IMG/VR virus record: IMGVR_UViG_3300006104_000752
Location: 1 to 64,000 of that record
Direction: 5' to 3' (one strand)
DNA from: a virus
Length of the DNA stretch: 64,000 nt
The position numbers were made by a program, and so were the translations under genes. The stretch's first letter is position 1; the number at the start of each line of letters is the position of its first letter. This document shows positions 5,750 to 13,100 of this stretch, in pieces. The notes below the pieces were generated by a model. It saw only the letters and a program-made list of their open reading frames with translations, was not told the DNA's origin and ran no database searches.

Positions 5750-5997
5750 AGTGGGAAGACTGGGCAGAAAAATACAAGCCTACATTTAACCCATACAACG
5801 CTTGGGACGACGTAAAGTTTGAAACCTACGGCGAAGAGTTCAAGTACGTTTCAGAACTTGACAGTCAATTTGTATGGACACTATTAGACAACGAACAATT
5901 GATTGCTGGCAGAAAGATTGTGAATGCAGTTGGTTATTACTTTACCGAGAATCCCTGGTCTGAAGAAGACAGAGATTTGTTGATTGACATTAGTTAG
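5746..5997 (+). CDS. Hypothetical acidic protein (83 aa)
   Basis: Starts MKWEDWAEKYKPTFNPYNAW. Rich in aromatic and acidic residues, with the central part (LDSQFVWTLLDNEQLIAGRK) likely globular. Translationally coupled to the upstream gene by ATGA. No family recognised. Confidence 0.8.
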   Translation: MKWEDWAEKYKPTFNPYNAWDDVKFETYGEEFKYVSELDSQFVWTLLDNEQLIAGRKIVNAVGYYFTENPWSEEDRDLLIDIS

Positions 5998-6015
5998 AAG
6001 GAGAAAGGACTTATT

Positions 6016-6276
6016 ATGACTACAGAGATTATTTGGCAAGAACCGCCAGTATCAGAGACCGGCAAGGGGAGGCGTGGAACTGGACGTTTGCAGAAGATTG
6101 ACGTTGAGTTGCGCAAAAACCCTGGCAAGTGGGCTTTGATTGCAGAAGGCGTTAGTTACGCCGCTGTGCCACCTATTTTTGGCGGTAAGGAATACGAGCG
6201 AGCGTATCGTAATTACACCGAGAACGGCAAGAAACTGCGCCGAATCTACGTTCGATACATTGGTGGTAACGAGTGA
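6016..6276 (+). CDS. Hypothetical protein with NPGKW and YVRYIG motifs (86 aa)
   Basis: A basic protein with an arginine/glycine-rich opening (GKGRRGTGRLQ) then LRKNPGKWALIAEG and the end RRIYVRYIGGNE. The same order of motifs, basic start then NPGxW then YVRYxG, occurs in the 109-aa protein at 8164, so the two are probably paralogues. Preceded by GAGAAAGGA. The fold looks like a small alpha-beta DNA-binding or protein-modulating domain, but function is unknown. Confidence 0.8.
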   Translation: MTTEIIWQEPPVSETGKGRRGTGRLQKIDVELRKNPGKWALIAEGVSYAAVPPIFGGKEYERAYRNYTENGKKLRRIYVRYIGGNE

Positions 6277-6614
6277 TTCACATTGACAGAATGATTGACG
6301 AGATGGATGACCTAGAAGCAGATTTGCTTATGCCGTTTGACGTTTCGGTTTTGGAGAATTACTACTTTGTTATGGATGTAGTGAACGACAACGGCAACTG
6401 GCTTGGCTATGTTGTCCATACGGACGGCGAAGAGATTGCGGTGGCTTACAACGCATCTACCGGCATTACAAAGTATCGAAAAGACGAGATGTATTACAAG
6501 TTCACCGAAGACGCAAAGAAGGCTTTCCCTTTGGACAGTTGTTCCATTGACAGCGCCACTGCTTTGTTGATTCTGTGCGAAGAGAACGGATGGGACGACG
6601 TTGACGACAATTGA
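6273..6614 (+). CDS. Hypothetical acidic protein (113 aa)
   Basis: Starts with GTG overlapping the previous TGA (GTGA). The product, MIHIDRMIDEMDDLEADLLM, is strongly acidic; its centre is strand-rich (YYFVMDVVNDNGNWLGYVVH). No family recognised. Confidence 0.75.
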   Translation: MIHIDRMIDEMDDLEADLLMPFDVSVLENYYFVMDVVNDNGNWLGYVVHTDGEEIAVAYNASTGITKYRKDEMYYKFTEDAKKAFPLDSCSIDSATALLILCEENGWDDVDDN

Positions 6615-6615
6615 G

Positions 6616-6795
6616 ATGCCCTATTGCCGTTGTGGTTGTGATTACGAGTACCACTTGTGGGACATAAATCAGAACCCCGAAGGTGAAAAAGACTTAGAAC
6701 TTTTAGGTTGTAAGGAATGCACCAGGTATGATGCTTGGGGAATGATAGTTGATTCAGACTGTGAAGAGTACGTCTCCGAAGACGAGCCTTCGTAG
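6616..6795 (+). CDS. Small zinc-binding protein (59 aa)
   Basis: ATG at 6616 follows the previous stop by one base. The product begins MPYCRCGCDYEYHLWD and later has LLGCKECTRYD; the CxC...H...CxxC arrangement resembles small zinc-ribbon proteins common in actinobacteriophages. Acidic tail. An in-frame TTG at 6601 is a possible alternative start. Confidence 0.7.
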   Translation: MPYCRCGCDYEYHLWDINQNPEGEKDLELLGCKECTRYDAWGMIVDSDCEEYVSEDEPS

Positions 6796-6824
6796 TTTTT
6801 AAAAAATTCCTGTGAGGAAAAATA

Positions 6825-7277
6825 ATGTTTAATTTTTACTATGAAGATGTGAATAAGTGGACGATTGCTATGTATGAAAAGCGTGGCAGAGCGTACACAG
6901 AAATTGGCGTTTTCTTCGAAGATGAAGCAACAAGAGTAGAGGTTTTTGAGTTGTTTGCCGAGATGTGCAACGCACTTCCAACTTGGCAAGCGGTTGAACG
7001 AGCGTTGATGGTTCTTGATGCCGGAGAAGAAGAAGTACCGGCTTACGAGGTTCGTCTTATGGATTCAACAAACAGGGTGCTGGCTACAGTCCTATGGGAC
7101 GTTGAATCTTTAAAAAAATGCGTTGAGGATTATAAAAGTCGTAACGTTTCAACTTACCGGCTAGTAGCAGAGGTTGAGTTGGACGAAGGTTACGACCTGG
7201 AAGACATAGATTGGAATGTACTTGAGGCACAGGGTAAGTTTAGAGCATTTGACATTACCCCTACTGATGTGCTATAG
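6825..7277 (+). CDS. Hypothetical protein (150 aa)
   Basis: Starts MFNFYYEDVNKWTIAMYEKR with GAGGAAAAATA before ATG. Alpha-beta composition, acidic. The next promoter (7249-7278) lies in its last codons. No family recognised. Confidence 0.8.
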   Translation: MFNFYYEDVNKWTIAMYEKRGRAYTEIGVFFEDEATRVEVFELFAEMCNALPTWQAVERALMVLDAGEEEVPAYEVRLMDSTNRVLATVLWDVESLKKCVEDYKSRNVSTYRLVAEVELDEGYDLEDIDWNVLEAQGKFRAFDITPTDVL

Positions 7278-7278
7278 T
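7249..7278 (+). promoter_or_regulatory. Promoter inside the 3' end of the preceding gene
   Basis: -35 TTGACA (7249-7254), 18-bp spacer, -10 TATAGT (7273-7278) preceded by TGTGC as in promoters 2 to 4. No 5'-terminal hairpin follows, unlike the other early promoters. Confidence 0.6.
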
Positions 7279-7307
7279 ACATAGACAGATTATTGAAAGG
7301 AGTGGGT

Positions 7308-7616
7308 TTGAAAGGATTTAAGGGAAACAGTTTTCGCACAGAGGAACCACCAATGGAGAATGCAATTACTACCGTTCTTTACGGTGGTTTGCAGGTTACG
7401 GCGGTTCATGTTCCAAATGATGCCATCCATGACAAGCAGATTGGTTATGAACTGATTGAACTTTTGGACGGGAACAAAGCGATTGTTGCCGTGTCTGAAG
7501 ACAAGTTAGAAGAGATTGCCATGATGGCCGATTCAACATTTGAAAGAGGATTCTCTATAGGAGTTTTCATTGGTCAAGTTCTGACAGAGGCAGTTCACAG
7601 CCTTTTGGAGGATTAA
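7308..7616 (+). CDS. Hypothetical protein (102 aa)
   Basis: TTG at 7308 is preferred because the standard GAAAGGA of this phage ends 5 nt before it. ATG at 7353, with its own GAGGA, is a credible alternative giving 87 residues (MENAITTVLYGGLQVTAVHV). The C-terminal part has a weakly hydrophobic helix (FSIGVFIGQVLTEAVHSLL). No family recognised. Confidence 0.7.
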   Translation: MKGFKGNSFRTEEPPMENAITTVLYGGLQVTAVHVPNDAIHDKQIGYELIELLDGNKAIVAVSEDKLEEIAMMADSTFERGFSIGVFIGQVLTEAVHSLLED

Positions 7617-7617
7617 A

Positions 7618-8022
7618 TTGGATTCGCCTGTTGACTACCACGCAGTTTTTGAAAGAAGCGAGCGTGGACGTGCTTTGGCTATCATCAGCAAGGCGGAACG
7701 TGAAGGCTTGAACGTTGTCGAAACGCTCGTTAATCACTTTGTCAGCAAAACTTTGATTGAAGAATTGACCGGCAAAGAGGTTCTTGTTGACCGCAAGGCA
7801 CAGCGTCGAGACATTAACAAGGAATTGCCTGAATGGGCAAGAGTTAATGCAACTTTAGAGTTGACAGTACCGGAAATACAAAGTATGATGAAGGTATCGA
7901 ATTCAGTTGCTTTAAAACTGGTTAAGAACACCGACTATTTCTCCAAAGTAAAGCGTGGATTGTATTTAGTCAAGGATGGACTGGCGGAGCGAGAGGCTGC
8001 CAAATCCAAACGTGATTCTTAA
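7618..8022 (+). CDS. Probable HTH DNA-binding protein (134 aa)
   Basis: Start TTG at 7618 is supported by GGAGG six bases upstream; no ATG is available nearby. Residues 80-105 (LTVPEIQSMMKVSNSVALKL) read as a helix-turn-helix, followed by a short strand pair (KVKRGLYLVKDG) like a wing. The N-terminal half is helical and basic. It could be the regulator of the early units, but no target is shown by the sequence. Confidence 0.65.
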   Translation: MDSPVDYHAVFERSERGRALAIISKAEREGLNVVETLVNHFVSKTLIEELTGKEVLVDRKAQRRDINKELPEWARVNATLELTVPEIQSMMKVSNSVALKLVKNTDYFSKVKRGLYLVKDGLAEREAAKSKRDS

Positions 8023-8032
8023 TAAAGTTTGT

Positions 8033-8137
8033 TAGGTGCGTTCCCCCAATGTGCCTAGCAATGCAAAGGCGTCGTTGGAGAGAACCGGCGCCTTTGCATC
8101 ACCCCTCGCACATGTAGGCGCTGCCTACGCAATTTTT
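8033..8137 (+). ncRNA. Candidate structured RNA of three consecutive hairpins
   Basis: No open frame lies between 8023 and 8163. Three stem-loops follow one another: TAGGTGCG/TGTGCCTA (8033-8040 with 8050-8057, including G-U pairs), a perfect 11-bp stem ATGCAAAGGCG/CGCCTTTGCAT (8061-8071 with 8089-8099), and GTAGGC-GCT-GCCTAC (8114-8128) followed by five T (8133-8137). The last is terminator-like. A small RNA or a 5' leader of the gene at 8164 are both possible. Confidence 0.5.
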
Positions 8138-8163
8138 AAAAAAACTTTGAGAAAGGAAATTAT

Positions 8164-8493
8164 ATGAATGAAATTACAGAAAACATTAAGCCACTTGTAG
8201 CAGAGAGCCCACGTCCACGCAATTCAATTGCTGGTCGAGGTCCATCAGCAAAGACGATTGCTCGTCGTACACAACTTCAGGAGAACCCTGGACAGTGGTT
8301 TGTATGGAAGAAGGATTCAAACACTGGTGGAGACACCGGACAGGCTTTGCGCACACTTAGCGGGCTGAACAGCCTGACTAAGGAACTGCGTTACAAGTTG
8401 CCATACGAGGCAACAGCCCGTTTGAACGAACAACGCAAATGGGACATTTATGTCCGTTATGTTGGCGAAAACCGAGAGTACGCCAACGCTTAA
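8164..8493 (+). CDS. Hypothetical protein with NPGQW and YVRYVG motifs (109 aa)
   Basis: A basic protein starting MNEITENIKPLVAESPRPRN, with GAAAGGA before ATG. It shares with the protein at 6016 a basic region, then LQENPGQWFVW, then the end WDIYVRYVGENRE. The preceding structured region may control it. Last gene of the plus-strand block, followed by a strong terminator. Function unknown; DNA binding is plausible from the charge. Confidence 0.8.
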   Translation: MNEITENIKPLVAESPRPRNSIAGRGPSAKTIARRTQLQENPGQWFVWKKDSNTGGDTGQALRTLSGLNSLTKELRYKLPYEATARLNEQRKWDIYVRYVGENREYANA

Positions 8494-8520
8494 TCTCCGT
8501 GTCGGACGGTTAAAAGGAAA

Positions 8521-8548
8521 AGCCCCAGCCTTTCGGCTGGGGCTTTCC
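8521..8548. terminator. Bidirectional intrinsic terminator
   Basis: A perfect 10-bp stem AGCCCCAGCC/GGCTGGGGCT (8521-8530 with 8535-8544) with a TTTC loop, A-rich before and T-rich after. It separates two converging operons (ends at 8493 and 8566). Confidence 0.9.
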
Positions 8549-8565
8549 TCTTGGCTGACTGACTC

Positions 8566-9270
8566 TTAATCAACGATTTCTGCGTCGATAATTCCAGAAG
8601 CCCAACTTGGTTCCATCTCTCCACCAAGTTCGGTCATTCTGTCTGCAAACATTTGGCGAGCAATGTCAATCTGTGCTTCAGACAACTTAAGGTCTTGGCT
8701 CAAAATGATTGCCATAAAGGCGCTACCAATCAAGTTTGCTTGACGTTCTTCTAATTCAACAATTCTTTTGTGTAGGTCGAACTTAAGCATAAACTCCAGA
8801 GCGCCTTGATAACGCTCCCAGGCACGCTCCATGACTTCAATCAAAGCACGGACGTGTTCCACTCCAGCCTTGTCAGTCACTTCCAGAATGCCGTTTAGTT
8901 CGCCCATCTTGTCTTCAAGAATCAACGTCCACTGCTTCATTTTGGAAGCCAATTTAAAAGCCTCTACTTCTGGTGGTCCCATTGGTTCTGGTTCGCCAAG
9001 TTTCTCCGCAATAGAAACAAGTTCCTTTTGCATCTGAACTTGAACAGCGCCCTTGACGTGGTTCATTGTGTTACCAAGATGCCACTTGCACGCGCCTTCT
9101 CCAAAGTGCGATGTGCCCATGCCGCTGGTCTTGGCGCAATATCGAACCAAACCGAGTTCCTTGAGTTCTTTGTTGCGAAGTTTTGCACCGCACTTTCCGT
9201 CCTCAGGTTCTGCGCTTCCAGGAATCTTTCTATCAGGGAAGTTTTCTGACCAAACTTCTTCGTCTGTCAT
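8566..9270 (-). CDS. Zinc-motif protein, possible terminase small subunit (234 aa)
   Basis: Near the N-terminus it has CGAKLRN, then RYCAKTSGMGTSHFGEGACK and WH, a Cys/His cluster that I associate with the opening of some actinobacteriophage terminase small subunits and related packaging proteins. The rest is helical with a long coiled-coil-like middle (residues 85-165) and an acidic tail. The distance from TerL (55 kb away in the window) is unusual, so the name is tentative. Last gene of the replication operon; its start overlaps the WhiB stop. Confidence 0.5.
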   Translation of the reverse strand: MTDEEVWSENFPDRKIPGSAEPEDGKCGAKLRNKELKELGLVRYCAKTSGMGTSHFGEGACKWHLGNTMNHVKGAVQVQMQKELVSIAEKLGEPEPMGPPEVEAFKLASKMKQWTLILEDKMGELNGILEVTDKAGVEHVRALIEVMERAWERYQGALEFMLKFDLHKRIVELEERQANLIGSAFMAIILSQDLKLSEAQIDIARQMFADRMTELGGEMEPSWASGIIDAEIVD

Positions 9271-9683
9271 GCCGCCGCCCTTCTCTTCGCCTTGTAGTTT
9301 CTCATAAACTCGTTATTTGCTTGTTTGCATTCTTCACAAGTTGGTGCGTTCATTCGTACTTCTTGCAAATAACCCTTGCGTGTTCCATGAACAATGTCAT
9401 TAGAGTGAAGACCAATGCCACCCTTGCGACGATGTATGGTTCTGCGCATGTCGTCATTCTTTTCAGGTTCTGGAATGCCAAGTTCCTTGCGCAAATAGTA
9501 ACGCTCTTTTTCGGTCATACCGCCCTGATAGCCAAAGGCTTCGTTGTGAAGTGCGTGCTTTGCACACTGTTGCAAAACAGGACATTGCTCGCACATCTGG
9601 ACTACTTCTTTTCTTGCTACCCCTTGAAGGTAAAACAAACTTACATCTGCACCCCGACATGATGCTTCCATGCGCCAAGACAT
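9267..9683 (-). CDS. WhiB-family regulator, extended form (138 aa)
   Basis: N-terminal WhiB-type iron-sulfur region: ASCRGADVSLFY, then CEQCPVLQQCAKHAL and the GGMTEKER turn, giving the four conserved cysteines and a GGxxxxER variant of the usual G[VI]WGG turn. Unlike typical 80-110 residue WhiB proteins it has a basic C-terminal extension with a further CEECK pair. WhiB proteins are restricted to actinobacteria and their phages and bind sigma factor or DNA. TAATG coupling to the gene upstream. A role in switching host or phage transcription is inferred. Confidence 0.85.
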   Translation of the reverse strand: MSWRMEASCRGADVSLFYLQGVARKEVVQMCEQCPVLQQCAKHALHNEAFGYQGGMTEKERYYLRKELGIPEPEKNDDMRRTIHRRKGGIGLHSNDIVHGTRKGYLQEVRMNAPTCEECKQANNEFMRNYKAKRRAAA

Positions 9684-9880
9684 TAGTTGTTAAACCACCA
9701 TTCTGGCAAAGCCCAGTCGGAAGGCATTCCTAATCGAACCATGTGTGCGCACGGGTCTCCACCTTCTTCCCATGCTCGTTCTTCAGTTTCGTGCATCGGA
9801 TAGGCGTCGTGAGTGTTGCAAAACTGCTCACTACAAAATCCATTTTCAAGCCCATACTTGAACCATTCTTCAAAATTCAT
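9683..9880 (-). CDS. Hypothetical protein of a type seen in actinophages (65 aa)
   Basis: Start ATG at 9880 is chosen because GAAAGGAACAGCA precedes it. The product, MNFEEWFKYGLENGFCSEQF and then CNTHDAYPMHETEERAWEEG with DPCAHMVRL, matches a small conserved pattern (GFC...C.THD...EEGGDPC.H..RL) that I recall from actinobacteriophage genomes, of unknown function. The Cys and His residues suggest metal binding. Confidence 0.75.
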   Translation of the reverse strand: MNFEEWFKYGLENGFCSEQFCNTHDAYPMHETEERAWEEGGDPCAHMVRLGMPSDWALPEWWFNN

Positions 9881-9897
9881 TGCTGTTCCTTTCAATT

Positions 9898-10449
9898 TCA
9901 ACAATTGTCGGCAGACCACTCAGGGTAAAATCCGCCGTTGTGATTATACACATTTACTGCAACCTGGTCTTGTTCATTCCCAGTTGCTTGTTCAGGTTTT
10001 GGTGCATATTGCAATCCACCATACGCTTGCCAAATTAGCGAAGAGAATTGGTAGAGACCACCGTCGCCAGAATAAACATTAACGCTTGTCAGGTGATTCC
10101 GACTTTCGTGGTATCGAATGCAAGCGAATGTAATCTGCGCAGAGATTGGTAGCGAGTTAATAGGACTTCCCTCGCTAGGCCAATACGCTGTTGGGTCAGT
10201 AGATTGTGTGTCCCACTGAGTTTCACTAGCCAACTCTGGGCTTGGCTCAGTAGCAACAATCTGCTTTGCGGTTACTATCTTTGTTTGTGGTTTAGCCACT
10301 GGACCCGAAAGGGCTGGTGGATTCCACAATGTACTTGTTGTTGTGTTTGTCGTAGTTGTAGTTTGCTCCGCCACTGGCGGATGGGAAGACGTACTTCCTC
10401 CGGTGCTAACGAACGCAACGGACAAACAAACAATGGCTAGATACTTCAT
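9898..10449 (-). CDS. Secreted Rpf-like transglycosylase (183 aa)
   Basis: Residues 1-19 form a signal peptide (MKYLAIVCLSVAFVSTGGS), followed by a Thr-rich linker. Residues 104-183 match the resuscitation-promoting factor fold: C110, catalytic-type E115 in RYHESRN, DGGLYQFSSLIWQAYGG, the AxGNEQDQVA segment and a final C183 that would pair with C110. Rpf domains cleave peptidoglycan and in actinobacteria wake dormant cells. It lies among replication genes, not with the lysis genes, which suggests an action early in infection rather than lysis. GAAAGG lies 6 nt before ATG. Confidence 0.85.
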   Translation of the reverse strand: MKYLAIVCLSVAFVSTGGSTSSHPPVAEQTTTTTNTTTSTLWNPPALSGPVAKPQTKIVTAKQIVATEPSPELASETQWDTQSTDPTAYWPSEGSPINSLPISAQITFACIRYHESRNHLTSVNVYSGDGGLYQFSSLIWQAYGGLQYAPKPEQATGNEQDQVAVNVYNHNGGFYPEWSADNC

Positions 10450-10459
10450 CAGTACCTTT

Positions 10460-10954
10460 CTACTTCGACCCGCAGTAAAGACTTTTTACTGGGCCAATTA
10501 CGTCAGTGGAGTATTGAATTGCTACTTCCACTGCGCAATCAAGTTCAAGAGCGCCGACTTCTTCGCAGGCTTCTAAATAACCAAGCGCATAAGCGGCTCC
10601 TGAGCCAACAGCCATAAAGGGCTGTTCCATTTCAATCACCGCTAAGTCACCTTGAATGATGACAAGAGGGCGATTTGGCCAAGCGCAAAGAATTTCAGTC
10701 TCCTTGACTGCTTCTTCTTCACCCTTGACGTTCTTTAGCATCTCCACAATCATCTGCGGAGAGCACTTGCGACCTTTTAACTTCGCAAGAAGATTTATAA
10801 TTCGCCACGAACCTGCGGCTCCAATGATGCCGTTGCCAGAATGAATGAAAGCCTTGTCGGTTGTGGTTCGGTAAATTGTTTCACCATCAGACGCTGCCGA
10901 GTCAAATGACATGTAGCAACCATCAGGTGATGTGTAAGCGGCTAAAACGGTCAT
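10460..10954 (-). CDS. Proteasome/HslV-like Ntn peptidase (164 aa)
   Basis: Starts MTVLAAYTSPDGCYMSFDSA. After removal of Met, Thr1, Asp17 (in FDS) and Lys33 (in TDKAF) stand at exactly the positions of the proteasome beta/HslV catalytic triad; GNGIIGAAGS and FMAVGSGAAYALG are the two conserved glycine segments. The family is an N-terminal nucleophile threonine protease that forms rings. No partner ATPase (HslU, Mpa) is visible in the window. A role in degrading host or phage proteins, or borrowing a host unfoldase, is inferred. Confidence 0.85.
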   Translation of the reverse strand: MTVLAAYTSPDGCYMSFDSAASDGETIYRTTTDKAFIHSGNGIIGAAGSWRIINLLAKLKGRKCSPQMIVEMLKNVKGEEEAVKETEILCAWPNRPLVIIQGDLAVIEMEQPFMAVGSGAAYALGYLEACEEVGALELDCAVEVAIQYSTDVIGPVKSLYCGSK

Positions 10955-10955
10955 A

Positions 10956-12155
10956 TCAATCCCAAACTCCGCTGATGAGCCACTCTCGGTCTCGTATCAA
11001 ACGGCTAGGCCAATCAATCCCCTGAAGACGGTCTCCACGGTAACGCTTAACATGAAGCATTGTTGGGTCCATCGAATCCTTGTACAAGGATATACCAGAT
11101 TCAGGCCAAGCCATCCATCGCTGTGAACCCATTGGCGAAAGGTCTCTCTTTTCTCCAGCCTTACCCTTAGCCGCGTGGTGTTCCATAACAAGCGCAAAGT
11201 CGTACTTGGTGCGAAGGTCGTCAAGAACAGCCATCGCTTCGTCCGCTGAATCTTCGTATGATTCGTTTGCTCCACGGCGATACATCTTGTAAATCGGTCC
11301 GATGCAAACAAGTTCTGGTCGGTGAGATGCAATCTCTCGCTGTAGTTCAGCCTTGTCCGACAAACGACGAATCTCGATACCGCCAGGACGACGCCAGAAC
11401 TTCAAACGCTCACTGTCAAAGTTGTCTGGGTCTTTGCTCTTCAGCATGTTCATGTAGGGAACACCGGTCTGCGTAATAGCCTGTGTAGGGTTTTCAAGGT
11501 CAACAATCAGGCAACGAACTGGGTCAATGCGCTGGTGGCTAAACGGGTGGAAGCCCTGCGAAGCCGACATAGCAATGGTTCGTAGCAAGAGCGACTTACC
11601 AGCACCTTCTTCAGCAACAACAATCGTTCGGTAGTCACGGTTCATCATGCCAGGAATAACAACCGGAGCAATCGCATCAGCGTTTTCCTCAAGTTCGTAC
11701 ATTGTCATTGCTTCTGGCTCTTTAACGTCGAACTGACCAATGCCGGAAAGAGACTTCTCCAAGCCCTGCGCAACCATGTATGGGTCTGCACCACCAAGAA
11801 TCAACTCGTTTGATTCACTGAACTTGTGCAGAAGGGAGCGAGCAGTGCTGTGCTTGTAAATAATCGAAGCGTACTCCTGGGCATTAGAAGCCGAAGGAGT
11901 GTCAATGACCATACTCGAAAGTTTGGTAATGGCTTCGTTGTCGTTCATCTCAGCCGAGATGGTAACGATGTCAATCTTCGAGCCCTTAGAGAACAGACGG
12001 CATATTGCTCCGTAGACCCGTGCGTTGAATGGACTGTAAAAATCCTCGACACGGCAACCGTCAATGCCTACGACGACAGCCTCTGTCGATAAAATCATCG
12101 AACCGATTAATGATTCTTCCGCAACAATATCATGCGGAATGTTTGTATTGCCCAC
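10956..12155 (-). CDS. DnaB-like replicative helicase (399 aa)
   Basis: Residues 1-110 resemble the DnaB N-terminal domain (EESLIGSMILS, FYSPFNARVYGAI). Residues 165-399 are a RecA-fold ATPase with Walker A AEEGAGKS (181-188) and Walker B-like CLIVDLE (215-221). The C-terminal half is closer to RepA/AAA_25-type hexameric helicases than to full DnaB. It starts with GTG. Together with the initiator upstream it should load and drive the replication fork. Confidence 0.8.
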   Translation of the reverse strand: MGNTNIPHDIVAEESLIGSMILSTEAVVVGIDGCRVEDFYSPFNARVYGAICRLFSKGSKIDIVTISAEMNDNEAITKLSSMVIDTPSASNAQEYASIIYKHSTARSLLHKFSESNELILGGADPYMVAQGLEKSLSGIGQFDVKEPEAMTMYELEENADAIAPVVIPGMMNRDYRTIVVAEEGAGKSLLLRTIAMSASQGFHPFSHQRIDPVRCLIVDLENPTQAITQTGVPYMNMLKSKDPDNFDSERLKFWRRPGGIEIRRLSDKAELQREIASHRPELVCIGPIYKMYRRGANESYEDSADEAMAVLDDLRTKYDFALVMEHHAAKGKAGEKRDLSPMGSQRWMAWPESGISLYKDSMDPTMLHVKRYRGDRLQGIDWPSRLIRDREWLISGVWD

Positions 12156-12173
12156 TATGCAAAACCTTCCCTG

Positions 12174-13100
12174 TTAGTTCCAATAATCGATAGAGCGACG
12201 TTTACCCTGAGCATCCAGGGTGTACGGGTTTCCACCTGCATCAACCAACTGACCTTCATCGTTGGTGGGACGAGTATAGCCCATCATGGCAGGATTGTCA
12301 AATCGAGCATTGCCCTTTTCATCAACCCAAAAGCCATCTTCACTATCATATTCGTCGTAGATAATAGCAGATTGCAATTTATCTCCACTAAGTTCTTTGC
12401 CCTTAGCGCTTTTTGGTAGGAATTCTTTCCAGCGTTCAGAGGGGCCAAAGAAGGTCTTAGGAAGCATGGTGTACTTAAGGTCTTCTCCATGGCGAAGCGA
12501 AATGTACTTCTCAAGAGCGGTCTTCAACTCTTCGTAAGGCACACCTTCCTTGATTCGAGCATTGAAGCAACCAAACGTACCCTTCTTATCAACTGGGCGT
12601 GGGTAGATAGACCACAACTCTTCAAAGTCAACAGAGTATTCAAACGAAGACTTCCTCGTCTTCTTCTTCTTCTCGTTGCTACGAGATATATCTTTCTCTA
12701 ATGTTCTTTCTATTAATGTTCTTTCATGTTGTAGGAGATTGGCGGCTACCCCTATAGGAGATTGGCGGCTACCTAGGGGTGTTTTAGCGGCTACCCCCTC
12801 AGGAATTGACGGCCACATGTAGTACAAATTGCTTGAGTATGAACCGTCTGGTCGCTTGCGCTTATCGGTCACAATTGCGCCAATAGAGGTCAATTCCTTA
12901 ACGGAATCATCAACCCTGTCAATGGAGCAGTGCATACGCTCGGCTAGAAGCCTGCGTGAAGGCCAAGCCGCCTCGTTGCTCCCAATGTATCGGCTAAGAA
13001 CGCCAAATAGCCTGACTGAATATGGGCTAATGTCAGCATCCAGAATCCACTCAGGGATAGTTGTGTAGACAAATCCCTTAATTCCCACTACTTCGTTCAC
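12174..13100 (-). CDS. Replication initiator, lambda O/DnaD-like (308 aa)
   Basis: Residues 1-100 form a winged-helix domain (SPYSVRLFGVLSRYIG, AAWPSRRLLAERMHCS, VKELTSIGAIVTDKR). Residues 155-235 (FEELWSIYPRPVDKKG, then ALEKYISLRHG and LPKTFF) match the C-terminal part of phage replication organisers. Between them the gene carries iteron-like repeats and an A/T-rich stretch (12699-12795), the arrangement of an origin inside the initiator gene. Start GTG overlaps the helicase stop as GTGA. It probably binds the origin and recruits the DnaB-like helicase. Confidence 0.75.
   Translation of the reverse strand: MNEVVGIKGFVYTTIPEWILDADISPYSVRLFGVLSRYIGSNEAAWPSRRLLAERMHCSIDRVDDSVKELTSIGAIVTDKRKRPDGSYSSNLYYMWPSIPEGVAAKTPLGSRQSPIGVAANLLQHERTLIERTLEKDISRSNEKKKKTRKSSFEYSVDFEELWSIYPRPVDKKGTFGCFNARIKEGVPYEELKTALEKYISLRHGEDLKYTMLPKTFFGPSERWKEFLPKSAKGKELSGDKLQSAIIYDEYDSEDGFWVDEKGNARFDNPAMMGYTRPTNDEGQLVDAGGNPYTLDAQGKRRSIDYWN
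12699..12795. other. Candidate replication origin with iterons
   Basis: Two 19-bp direct repeats TAGGAGATTGGCGGCTACC (12732-12750 and 12755-12773) plus a third partial GCGGCTACC (12787-12795), next to an A/T-rich stretch with two copies of TAATGTTCTTTC (12699-12710, 12714-12725). All lie inside the initiator gene between its DNA-binding and C-terminal domains, as in phage lambda O. The repeats also encode repeated residues, so protein-level repetition is an alternative reading. Confidence 0.5.

Noticed and set aside
12732-12773. The 19-bp repeats as part of a CRISPR array
   Set aside because: Only two full copies with a 4-bp gap and within a coding region; no spacer-sized intervals and no Cas genes.
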